Assembly: GCA_963677415.2 (NCBI GenBank)
Contig: CAXXFJ010000011.1
Coordinates: 80,464-144,463, forward strand
Origin: JAQUTK01 sp963677415
GTDB lineage: Bacteria > Bacteroidota > Bacteroidia > Bacteroidales > JAQUTK01
Length of the DNA: 64,000 bases
Reading direction: 5' to 3'
Positions 28,401 through 35,036 of the stretch are shown here, in pieces. Positions within the stretch are counted from its first letter, which is position 1, and every line of letters starts with the position of its first letter. The notes beneath the pieces are model-generated. The model ran no database searches and was not told the DNA's origin. It saw nothing but the letters and a program-made list of their open reading frames with translations. The translations under genes were made by a program, and so were the position numbers.

Positions 28401-28622
28401 CCTTTAAATCAAGCGATCATTGAATCAGGTGCTGTGAGAAGTATACCAATCTTACTGACGGCGGGTACTGTTATTTTAGGTGCTTTTGTAATCTTGTTTG
28501 ATCCCCTGTTTCAGGGATTGGCGATCTCTCTCATGGGTGGGACGATAACTTCTACTTTGCTCACATTAGTCGTGGTGCCGTTGCTTTACTTTAAGTTGAT
28601 GAGAAATAAACATAATAAATAA
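25419..28622 (+). CDS. RND family efflux pump permease (AcrB/AcrD/AcrF family)
   Basis: 1,067 residues, the usual length for RND inner-membrane pumps. TM1 is near residues 12-32 (VLLMLAFLLLGAFSIFLIPR), followed by the first porter/docking half, TM2-6 (with FVTGIVVDDSIIIAENMHRH around residue 415, carrying the TM4 Asp pair), and a second periplasmic half. TM7-12 are last, with GFIALAGVMVRNSILLIDFI. Driven by the proton gradient, it exports small molecules through the adaptor and TolC. Substrate is unknown; the DUF3240-like partner that follows is often found beside metal-exporting RND pumps, but the sequence here does not prove a metal substrate. Confidence 0.93.
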   Translation: MKEGFAGRVASVFIQSKLSVLLMLAFLLLGAFSIFLIPREEDPQIEAPMADIMVAFPGANPQEVESKVAVPLEKVVSNVKGVEYVYSTSMNGQMMLSVQFYVGEDIERSLVKLYTEIMKNMDKMPPGISMPLIKTRAIDDVPVLALTLWSDNYGDYSLRQMADALTTELKKVPDVAAVTVIGGRGKEVKVVLDKDKLAGNHLDMASVANFIGGSNMHASAGTLLKGDYLFAVEAGNFLESADDVANLVVGVNNNQPVYLRQVARVDEGPEVPAQYVTFGQGNESLKKGETAGRDYPAVTIALAKKKGVDAKKLSVQLLKKVESQREELIPSDVHVTTTRNYGQTASDKVSELLLHLFVAIIAVTLFVMIAMGWRGGLVIFLSVPVTFALTLFAYYFMDYTLNRITLFALVFVTGIVVDDSIIIAENMHRHFKMKRLPFLQAATYAINEVGNPTILATFTVIAAVLPMAFVSGMMGPYMSPMPIGASIAMIFSLVIALTLTPYLGYIFLRTKENNVEDTEADEKLMEESKVYRLYSRLLTPMLASRRLRWTFMIVTTLLLFVSVSLFFTKSVPVKMLPFDNKNEFQVVIDMPEGTTLERTAAVTKEIGLYISQQPEVVNYQTYSGTSAPLSFNGLARHYDMRRGENVADIQVNLTDKGERDMQSHSIAVAVRPGIQAIAAKYGANAKVVEVPPGPPVMSTLVAEIYGPDYENQKKIAKQVKALFTETPDVVDVDWMVEDDQMQYSFEVDKEKAMLRGVAPAQVVGAIQSALSGQIAGVVHQPSSSLPVPVKLQFADEDKSTINDLKSIKIVNQRGEMISVGDLVHISETIKEKSINRKNQKRVVYVVGDMAGKLESPVYAMGSISDKLKSIELPAGYVLNEEYSSQPESEEQYSLKWDGEWQITYEVFRDLGIAFLIAIIIIYMLIIAWFQSFIVPVVMLTVIPLSLIGIIFGHWIMGVYFSATSMIGFIALAGVMVRNSILLIDFIDIRLKEGIPLNQAIIESGAVRSIPILLTAGTVILGAFVILFDPLFQGLAISLMGGTITSTLLTLVVVPLLYFKLMRNKHNK

Positions 28623-28626
28623 TCGT

Positions 28627-28950
28627 ATGAAACTATTAGTGGTAACCAGTCTGGCAGAGCATAGCGATAAAGTTGCTGCAATGCTCATTGAAGCAGGAGT
28701 CAAGGTGTTTAGTATAACAGAGACAACTGGATTTAAGGAGTCTCACCATCCCGATTTGCGGGATAACTGGTACGGGGGTGGAAATGGGAAATTTAACTCT
28801 CTCTTTTTCTTTTCATTTACCTCACGGGAAAATGCGGAAAAAGTGATTGAGTCGATACGTTTATGTAATTCTGAGAAAGGGAATCGTTTTCCTGTAAGAG
28901 GCTTTATACTTGCTGTGGAAAGCTCAACCAGCATGGAAGATGCTTTATAA
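28627..28950 (+). CDS. DUF3240-like small protein (P-II-like fold) of the RND operon
   Basis: 107 residues with the beta-alpha-beta pattern of P-II-like/DUF3240 proteins: KLLVVTSLAEHSDKVAAMLI at the start, a Tyr-Gly-Gly-Gly loop (NWYGGGNGKF) in the middle, and an ENAEKVIESIR helix before the last strand. It begins 4 bases after the pump stop, so it is co-translated. It is likely a cytosolic regulator or sensor tied to the pump. Its last codons and 3' flank (28921-28972) are duplicated in diverged form at 32133-32184, beyond the glycosyltransferase cassette. Confidence 0.75.
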   Translation: MKLLVVTSLAEHSDKVAAMLIEAGVKVFSITETTGFKESHHPDLRDNWYGGGNGKFNSLFFFSFTSRENAEKVIESIRLCNSEKGNRFPVRGFILAVESSTSMEDAL

Positions 28951-28972
28951 ATAAAAGAGGACAGCCTGGATC
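28921..28972 (+). repeat. Direct repeat left of the glycosyltransferase cassette
   Basis: The 3' end of the DUF3240-like gene and its flank match 32133-32184 at 47 of 52 positions. The copies run in the same direction and enclose the three-gene cassette. Confidence 0.8.
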
Positions 28973-29023
28973 TATTCTAACGTTTTATATCCGGACAAGG
29001 TGCTGAATTACTGAATACAAATC

Positions 29024-29830
29024 ATGGAAATGGAAATAGAAAACAAACCTACAAGAATGAAACAAGCTGTTGGGGTTAGTGGTAATTGCATAAAAAATAA
29101 GACCAGAGAGTACGAACTTACCATTGTTGTCCCGGTATTTAACGAGGAGGACAATATACCGGCACTTGAAGAAAAGCTTTCGGCTTTTGTCGCAGGATCG
29201 TTATTGAAGACTTGTGTTCTGTTTGTAAACGATTGTTCGACAGATCAAAGTCTGGAAAGAATAGAGGCGGTTTGTGATCGTCAACCCCATTTCTTCTACC
29301 TCAGTTTTTTGAAGAACGCTGGATTAAGCGCTGGAATAAAAGCAGGTATTGAAGCAACACTATCCACCTTCGTAGGCTATATTGACGCAGATTTGCAAAC
29401 TATTCCTGAAGATTTTAATTTGCTGATTCCTTACTTGCATGAATACGAAATGGTGATGGGGATTCGCACCAATCGGAAAGATAGTTTTGTAAAGAATCTA
29501 TCCTCCAAAATTGCGAATGGATTTCGCCGGATCATTACCAACGATGGGGTTTCTGATACCGGCTGTCCATTAAAAATAATGAGAACAGACTATGCCAAAC
29601 GAATTCCATTTTTTAACGGAATGCATCGCTTCTTACCCGCCCTCATACAATTGCAAAAAGGTAAGTTGAAACAAGTTCCGGTTAGCCATTTCCCTCGCGT
29701 TGCCGGAAAATCAAAGTTCAACCTGGCTAACAGGCTGGTTGATCCTTTCATCGACTGCTTTGTTTACCGATGGATGAAAAGAAGGTACCTGAATTTCAAG
29801 ATTGCAGAAACCAATATTGATTTGAGATGA
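29024..29830 (+). CDS. Glycosyltransferase family 2 (polyprenyl-phosphate sugar synthase-like)
   Basis: 268 residues of the GT-A fold, dolichol-phosphate-mannose-synthase/ArnC/GtrB type: TIVVPVFNEEDNIPALEEKL at the start, FVNDCSTDQSLERI, the DxD-like metal motif in GYIDADLQTIPEDF, and the acceptor-side motif NGMHRFLPALIQLQKGK. Unlike GtrB/ArnC, it has no C-terminal membrane segments, so the partner protein encoded next may anchor it. Its stop overlaps the LAB_N gene start by four bases (ATGA). Predicted reaction: transfer of a sugar from a nucleotide donor to a polyprenyl phosphate. Sugar unknown. Confidence 0.88.
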   Translation: MEMEIENKPTRMKQAVGVSGNCIKNKTREYELTIVVPVFNEEDNIPALEEKLSAFVAGSLLKTCVLFVNDCSTDQSLERIEAVCDRQPHFFYLSFLKNAGLSAGIKAGIEATLSTFVGYIDADLQTIPEDFNLLIPYLHEYEMVMGIRTNRKDSFVKNLSSKIANGFRRIITNDGVSDTGCPLKIMRTDYAKRIPFFNGMHRFLPALIQLQKGKLKQVPVSHFPRVAGKSKFNLANRLVDPFIDCFVYRWMKRRYLNFKIAETNIDLR

Positions 29831-30471
29831 TTTACGCTTTAGGATTTGTATCTCAGGTGCTTTTTTTCACCCGTACTCTTATTCAGTGGGTTCTTTCTGA
29901 GCGCTCCAAAAAGGTGCTTTCGCCAACCATTTACTGGATATTGAGTATTGTTGCCTCTTATCTTTTTGTAATTTATGGATGGTTTCGCAACGACTTTGCC
30001 ATCATTCTCGGACAGTTCCTTTCGTATTATATATACATATGGAATCTGGATGAAACGGGTGTATGGAAGCGAATAACTCCTTCTCTCAGATCAATTCTCA
30101 TCATGACACCAGTCATTGCAATTGTGTTTGTGATATATAACGGGCACGACTTTATCGAGAACTTTTTTGTCAACGAAAAAATCCCTGTTTGGCTGATCAT
30201 TTTTGGCATCTTGGGGCAAATCCTATTTTCCTTACGTTTTGTTTATCAGTGGCTCTATTCATTGTCGAGAAATGAGTCGCTGCTTCCCAACGGTTTTTGG
30301 CTGATTAGTCTGATTGGCTCTGGAATAATTGCAATTTATGGATTTATAAGGGTTGATCCTATCCTGATACTTGGGCAATCGGTTGGTTTTATTGCCTATT
30401 CGCGAAACATCTTTATTTACAAGAAAGAACTAATGAACAAATTAAATGAAGAGCCGATATACAACCAATAA
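29827..30471 (+). CDS. Duplicated LAB_N-domain membrane protein
   Basis: 214 residues with about six hydrophobic segments that fall into two homologous halves, each a lipid-A-disaccharide-synthase N-terminal (LAB_N) domain. First half: FFTRTLIQWVLSERSKKVLS ... GWFRNDFAIILGQFLSYYIY. Second half: FSLRFVYQWLYSLSRNESLL ... GFIRVDPILILGQSVGFIAY. LAB_N resembles the three-helix PQ-loop/SemiSWEET unit, so a tandem pair could form a small transporter. Between a GT2 and a GT39-like gene, it may flip a polyprenyl-phosphate sugar across the inner membrane; this is inference. Its 3' end overlaps the next gene by 26 bases. Confidence 0.85.
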   Translation: MIYALGFVSQVLFFTRTLIQWVLSERSKKVLSPTIYWILSIVASYLFVIYGWFRNDFAIILGQFLSYYIYIWNLDETGVWKRITPSLRSILIMTPVIAIVFVIYNGHDFIENFFVNEKIPVWLIIFGILGQILFSLRFVYQWLYSLSRNESLLPNGFWLISLIGSGIIAIYGFIRVDPILILGQSVGFIAYSRNIFIYKKELMNKLNEEPIYNQ

Positions 30472-32026
30472 TACCATGAGGTTTGCGATGTATTTCATTG
30501 CTGTTTTGCCAATGTTGATTCTTCGTGACTTTACCCCTGATAATGAACTTCGCTATCTGAGCATTGCGGACGAAGCGCTGCAAAATGGATCGATATTTAC
30601 CTTTGCCAGCCACGGATTGGTATATGCCGACAAACCACCTCTCTACCTCTGGATTGTAATGCTTGGGAAGTGGATGTTGGGATATCATAGTTTGCTTCTT
30701 CTGGGACTCTTTTCGTTTGTTCCGGCATTGGTAATTATTGCCATCATGGACAATTGGGTGAAAGAATTGCTCTCGGAGAGAGAGCGTCTGGTTGCTCAAC
30801 TCATGTTGATTACCAGTGGCTTTTTTGTTGGTGCTGCAGTGGTTCTCCGGATGGATATGTTGATGTGCATGTTTATTGTTTTGGCACTTCGCACCTTTTT
30901 TAGAATATACTCTGGAAAAGGCAGGCGACGCGATTCAATAGTATTTCCCATATATATTTTTCTGGCCATTTTCACTAAAGGACCTATTGGTCTGATTGTT
31001 CCTTTGGTTTCAACCATTCTTTTCCTGATTGTACAAAAAGAAATACGTACTATCGGAAAATATTGGAATTTGAAAACATTCACCATTTTACTATTACTAT
31101 GCGGGGCCTGGTTTATCGGAGTTTATGCCGAGGGAGGAAGCCAATATCTGAATAACTTGCTTTTCAACCAAACGATCAATCGGGCAGTGAACTCGTTTCA
31201 CCATAAAGAACCATTTTACTATTATTTTGTGGCATTCCTGTATTCACTCGCCCCATGGTCGTTGCTGATTGTTGGAGTTTTGATTGCTGGAATAAAACGA
31301 AAGTGGGCATCAACAGATTTGGAGCGTTTCTTCCTGACCATTGCACTGTCAACTTTTATGATATTGTCGCTATTAAGTTCCAAGTTGGCCATTTATATGC
31401 TTCCTGCTTTTCCTTTTTTTGTTTATCTCGGGGTGGTGTGGGTAACAAAGCTCGGGGTGCAGCAATGGATGTTGTGGCTTGTTGGTATTCCTGCCGGAAT
31501 CCTTTCTTTGACTTTGCCGGGCTTAATTGTGACATCTCTTTTGTATGAGTTCAGTGAAGTTGGAATTTCACCGCTGGTTTTTATTGCAGGTCTTATATTA
31601 TCTGGAACGGGTATCGTATCCATTCGTTTTCTGATAAAGCGTTCGATGAATAATTCGATTATTTCATTGGCCACCGGTATTCTGTTGTCCGTTTTTACTG
31701 TTTCGTTTGCTATCCCTAAGTATAACAGTTATATTGGTCTTCAGCAGATTTGTGATCAGGCCAAAGAATCCACTACTAAGAATGGGAGTGTGAACTACTA
31801 TTACTGTGAGATGAGCCGAGCTGACAATATGGATGTTTATTTGGGAGTAATGCCCGGGAAACTTAGAATATGTGACTTGTATAAACCTAATTCTCCGATT
31901 AAAACACCGGCTATTATATTTACCAGGCAAAAAGCCATCGAACGAAACGACTCATTAAGAGTATTTATTCAAGATAAGGTGATCCATCAATTGGGTGGAA
32001 ACTATTACATCGAAATAAACAGATAA
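30446..32026 (+). CDS. GT39/ArnT-like membrane glycosyltransferase
   Basis: 526 residues, with about 10-12 hydrophobic segments. The N-terminal periplasmic loop has the acidic motif FTPDNELRYLSIADEAL and then YADKPPLYLWIV, the pattern of PMT/ArnT enzymes that use polyprenyl-phosphate sugars as donor. Another conserved region is TKGPIGLIVPLVS. The C-terminal ~100 residues are soluble. Predicted to transfer a sugar from the undecaprenyl carrier made by the neighbouring GT2 to an acceptor outside the cytoplasmic membrane (lipid A, protein or glycan). Last intact gene of the cassette; a truncated epimerase starts two bases after its stop. Confidence 0.87.
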   Translation: MKSRYTTNNTMRFAMYFIAVLPMLILRDFTPDNELRYLSIADEALQNGSIFTFASHGLVYADKPPLYLWIVMLGKWMLGYHSLLLLGLFSFVPALVIIAIMDNWVKELLSERERLVAQLMLITSGFFVGAAVVLRMDMLMCMFIVLALRTFFRIYSGKGRRRDSIVFPIYIFLAIFTKGPIGLIVPLVSTILFLIVQKEIRTIGKYWNLKTFTILLLLCGAWFIGVYAEGGSQYLNNLLFNQTINRAVNSFHHKEPFYYYFVAFLYSLAPWSLLIVGVLIAGIKRKWASTDLERFFLTIALSTFMILSLLSSKLAIYMLPAFPFFVYLGVVWVTKLGVQQWMLWLVGIPAGILSLTLPGLIVTSLLYEFSEVGISPLVFIAGLILSGTGIVSIRFLIKRSMNNSIISLATGILLSVFTVSFAIPKYNSYIGLQQICDQAKESTTKNGSVNYYYCEMSRADNMDVYLGVMPGKLRICDLYKPNSPIKTPAIIFTRQKAIERNDSLRVFIQDKVIHQLGGNYYIEINR

Positions 32027-32027
32027 A

Positions 32028-32105
32028 ATGATCAAAATTTTAATTACTGGTGCTGCTGGCTTTATCGGATTCCATGCAGTGATGCATTTCAAAAAGATCG
32101 CTTGA
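32028..32105 (+). pseudogene. Truncated NAD-dependent epimerase/dehydratase (first 25 codons)
   Basis: MIKILITGAAGFIGFHAVMH is the Rossmann start (GxxGxxG) of extended short-chain dehydrogenases such as UDP-sugar 4-epimerases. The frame ends at TGA after 25 codons, and the following bases belong to the DUF3240-like relic. It is placed as the fourth gene of the cassette, so a nucleotide-sugar enzyme was probably once encoded here and lost by deletion. Confidence 0.82.
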
Positions 32106-32162
32106 TTTCATAGTTTTATTGTTCCTATTGAGAGCTCAACCTGCCTGGAAGATGCTTTATAA
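32106..32162 (+). pseudogene. Relic of a diverged DUF3240-like gene 3' end
   Basis: In frame it reads FHSFIVPIESSTCLEDAL-stop against RGFILAVESSTSMEDAL-stop of the intact gene at 28627-28950. Similarity extends past the stop. The differences are partly conservative, so it looks like an allele from another strain or species rather than a fresh copy. Confidence 0.78.
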
Positions 32163-32184
32163 ATAAAAAGGGACAGCCTTGATC
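32133..32184 (+). repeat. Direct repeat right of the glycosyltransferase cassette
   Basis: Diverged copy (47/52) of 28921-28972. Together they bound a ~3.2 kb segment holding the GT2, LAB_N, GT39 and truncated epimerase genes. The gap up to purN at 32314 holds only the purN promoter region. Confidence 0.8.
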
Positions 32185-32256
32185 TTTTTTATGCAGGCTG
32201 ATCTATCTTTTCTTCTCTTTGAAAAGAGGTCAATATGATCAGAATTTCTAGGTTCG

Positions 32257-32286
32257 TAATGCGCAAATAATTACTTTTGCGCATTA
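32257..32286 (+). promoter_or_regulatory. purN promoter covered by a perfect inverted repeat
   Basis: TAATGCGCAAA (32257-32267) and TTTGCGCATTA (32276-32286) are perfect 11-bp arms with an 8-base spacer. The -7 box TACTTTTG (32272-32279) overlaps the spacer and right arm. A repressor bound here would block purN. The geometry matches the inverted repeat at 10301-10332. Confidence 0.6.
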
Positions 32287-32313
32287 CTGATTATAAAAAA
32301 ACGAACTGAAGAT

Positions 32314-32889
32314 ATGAAATACATTGCCATTTTAGCTTCCGGATCCGGAACAAATGCCGAGAATATATCCCGTTATTTTGCTGATAGTACAGAAATCCGC
32401 GTCGCGGTTGTTCTTTCCAATAATCAAAAAGCCGGAGTGCATGAACGGATTCGGGCATTGGGTATTCCTTCATTTGTCTATACTCGTGAAGAGTTTGCTG
32501 AAGGAACGCTAGTCCTGAAAAAACTTAAAGAATATAAGGTGGAGTTGGTTGTGTTGGCGGGTTTTATGAACAAGATATCAGAGGTATTGCTAAAAGCTTT
32601 TCCGGATAGGATGATAAATATTCACCCTTCACTACTTCCAAAATATGGAGGAAAGTCAATGTATGGCATGAATGTACACGAAGCGGTAGTGGCTGCTGGC
32701 GAAAAGGAAACAGGTATAACAATTCATTACCTAAACGATCAATACGATAAAGGAGGTATAATCTTCCAGGCTTCTTGTCCGGTAGTAGCCTCAGATACGC
32801 CTGAGGAGGTCGCTGCGAGAGTACATGGCCTGGAATATACATTTTATCCACAGGTGATTAAGGATCTCTTAATCCCGAATCACCTGTAA
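32314..32889 (+). CDS. purN: Phosphoribosylglycinamide formyltransferase
   Basis: 191-residue GAR transformylase, which adds the first formyl group from 10-formyl-tetrahydrofolate in purine synthesis. The N-terminal ASGSGTNAENI phosphate-binding loop, the central FMNKISEVLLKAFPDRMINI, the catalytic HPSLLPKYGG block and ETGITIHYLNDQYDKGGII are all present (the His of INIHPS and the Asp of NDQYDKGG are the family's catalytic pair). Full length. It stands alone with its own promoter and operator-like repeat, away from the other purine genes seen here (purM, purC). Confidence 0.95.
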   Translation: MKYIAILASGSGTNAENISRYFADSTEIRVAVVLSNNQKAGVHERIRALGIPSFVYTREEFAEGTLVLKKLKEYKVELVVLAGFMNKISEVLLKAFPDRMINIHPSLLPKYGGKSMYGMNVHEAVVAAGEKETGITIHYLNDQYDKGGIIFQASCPVVASDTPEEVAARVHGLEYTFYPQVIKDLLIPNHL

Positions 32890-32897
32890 ATTTTGTA

Positions 32898-33947
32898 TTA
32901 ATACCCCCACTGGTTTTTAATTGTCCAGTTCTTAGTATTTAATGTGTTTATTGCCTCTTCACTCAACGTACCGTTCGTTTCATCAGGAGTATCTTCGAGC
33001 GATTTTTCAGCGATCAGACAGATAGATCCGGTTTCTCCTTCTTTTATGGTGGGAAGTGTGTTGACAATGCCGGTAAGTTCCTCAGTTATAAGCTGATTAT
33101 AGTAGCATTTTAGCGTGTGAAGTTTTGGATTATTGAGTTTGATAGATGAGAGTTTGTTGCTGAAACAGATAAGTGTGGAGAGACTATCGCAATCGCTTAC
33201 ATCCAGCGTGGTTAGACTATTCCGTTCACATGTTAAGTAAAGGAGTGAGGAGCATCCCTTCAATGTTAGTGTCTCCAATTTGGCTAAAGTGTCGTTTTGG
33301 GCGCGATATACGCTTAGAACATATAGAGAACTACAGTCACTCATATCCAGAGAAACCAGCGGATTACCTTCCACTTGGAAGCCTGAGAGTGCTGTACATC
33401 CACTCATAGAGAGATTGGAAAGCTTATTGGTACCACAGTTAATCGACTGTAGCAATTTGAGCCCGTTGGCATTGATAGAAGTCAACTGATTTGAGCTGCA
33501 ATTTACTAACATAAGACTATCTGCATTCTGAAGATTTAGAGAAGTCAGCTGGTTTTGCTTACAATCGATCTCTGTAAGGGAGGGAGCCTTATCAATGGTT
33601 AGTTTTAATACATTCTCACCAGCAATATCCAGCATTGTGATATTTTTTCCCGTAATGGTAATTGTGTATTCTCCTGCAGTTGAAAAAGTATGAGGAATTG
33701 ACTTCTCCTGATTTAAGGCAATGTAGTTTTGATCAACCCCGTCTCCCCAGTTCACACTGAAATAGGATCCAATGAAAGCAATGTTTTTTACTTGATTATC
33801 CTGTGTGACATTCAGTTTGAGGGTGATCTTTGTCTGATTCTTATCGGTATTATCCGGAAATAAGTTCTCATCATCTGTGGAGCAACCAGTAAGAAGTGCG
33901 ATTCCGGCAAGAAATATCCAACCGAAAGCTGATAAAGTTGATTTCAT
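32898..33947 (-). CDS. Leucine-rich-repeat lipoprotein
   Basis: 349 residues. A lipoprotein signal ends at LLTGCSTDD (Cys near residue 22). A PKD-like segment (SVNWGDGVDQNYIAL ... HTFSTAGEYTITITG) precedes leucine-rich repeats with the pattern LTSLNLxxxxxLxxLxCxxN (about residues 120-300). It is likely displayed on the cell surface. Ligand unknown. It is convergent with purN, only 8 bases apart, and is followed upstream by the argS gene on the same strand. Similar PKD-LRR lipoproteins are common in Bacteroides; no operon partner is visible. Confidence 0.82.
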   Translation of the reverse strand: MKSTLSAFGWIFLAGIALLTGCSTDDENLFPDNTDKNQTKITLKLNVTQDNQVKNIAFIGSYFSVNWGDGVDQNYIALNQEKSIPHTFSTAGEYTITITGKNITMLDIAGENVLKLTIDKAPSLTEIDCKQNQLTSLNLQNADSLMLVNCSSNQLTSINANGLKLLQSINCGTNKLSNLSMSGCTALSGFQVEGNPLVSLDMSDCSSLYVLSVYRAQNDTLAKLETLTLKGCSSLLYLTCERNSLTTLDVSDCDSLSTLICFSNKLSSIKLNNPKLHTLKCYYNQLITEELTGIVNTLPTIKEGETGSICLIAEKSLEDTPDETNGTLSEEAINTLNTKNWTIKNQWGY

Positions 33948-34046
33948 TTGGTTATATATTAAATGGTTAATAAAAAGTGGCTGCTTTCTGGTAATTTAAA
34001 GAAAGTACCCGCCGTTAAAATTACAGACGTCTTCTTGCAATTTATA

Positions 34047-35036
34047 CTACATTCTTTCAGGAACATCAATTCCCAATAACAGCATACTACTTCTTACAAT
34101 CTTTGCAACATTCTTTGAAAGAAGGATTCGGAAAACCCGAATGTCATTATCTTCTTCTTTCAGAATGGAGAAGTCGTGGTAGAATTGATTGTATTCTTTG
34201 ACCAGTTCATACACGTAGTTGGCTATTAAAGCGGGGCTGAAAGTGTTTCCGGCATCTTTTACAATATCTTCGAATTCGGCTAGCATTTGAATCAGTCCGG
34301 TCTCTTTATCAGTGAGATGAACAGTTGCCGGGATTTCAGATGGAAGCACGATGCCTTGCACTTCTGCTTTACGAAGAATCGAACAGATTCGTGCGTGTGT
34401 ATATTGGATAAATGGACCTGTATTGCCGTTGAAATCAATAGACTCTTTCGGATTGAAAGTCATATTCTTTTTTGGATCCACTTTTAAAATAAAGTACTTT
34501 AATGCGCCTAGTCCTATCATTCGAACAATCTCTGAGGCCTCTTCTGTCGTGCATTCATCCAGTTTTCCTAGTTCCTCAGAGGTTTCACGCGCTGTGGTAA
34601 TCATTTCTTCCATTAACTCATCAGCATCAACAACAGTTCCTTCTCTGGATTTCATTTTTCCTTCCGGAAGTTCGACCATTCCATAAGAAAAATGTACCAG
34701 GTCTTTTCCCCATTCATATCCAAGTTTGTCCAACAAAATGGAAAGTACCTGGAAGTGATAGTTTTGTTCGTTGCCAACAACGTAAACCATCTTATTAATC
34801 GGGTAGTCATCAAATCGTAGTTTGGCGGTTCCGATATCCTGAGTCATATACACAGATGTACCATCGGCACGAAGCAATAATTTCTGATCCAAGCCTTCGG
34901 GAGTAAGATCAGCCCATACAGAACCATCTTCTTTCTGAATAAAAAGACCTTTATCTAGACCTTCCATGACTTTAGATTTTCCTTCCAGATAAGTGTTAGA
35001 TTCATAGTAGATCTTATCAAAGCTTACCCCCATCAA
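34047..35036 (-). CDS. argS: Arginyl-tRNA synthetase, C-terminal part (frameshifted)
   Basis: 329 residues covering the second half of ArgS. It includes the region GLDQKLLLRADGTSVYMTQD, the KMSKS-like loop seen as EGKMKSREGTVVDADE, and the DALR anticodon-binding domain (FIQYTHARICSILRKAE to the C-terminal VPERM). It has no start of its own: the apparent first codon is TTG at 35036, inside the protein. It continues the reading frame of 35033-35848 after one missing base in the A-run at 35045-35049. Function: charging tRNA-Arg with arginine. Confidence 0.93.
   Translation of the reverse strand: MMGVSFDKIYYESNTYLEGKSKVMEGLDKGLFIQKEDGSVWADLTPEGLDQKLLLRADGTSVYMTQDIGTAKLRFDDYPINKMVYVVGNEQNYHFQVLSILLDKLGYEWGKDLVHFSYGMVELPEGKMKSREGTVVDADELMEEMITTARETSEELGKLDECTTEEASEIVRMIGLGALKYFILKVDPKKNMTFNPKESIDFNGNTGPFIQYTHARICSILRKAEVQGIVLPSEIPATVHLTDKETGLIQMLAEFEDIVKDAGNTFSPALIANYVYELVKEYNQFYHDFSILKEEDNDIRVFRILLSKNVAKIVRSSMLLLGIDVPERM

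Noticed and set aside
22192..28950. Metal-efflux (Cus/Czc) assignment for the RND operon
   Set aside because: The DUF3240-like partner hints at metals, but I saw no metal-binding Met/His motifs in the adaptor or pump sufficient to claim it.
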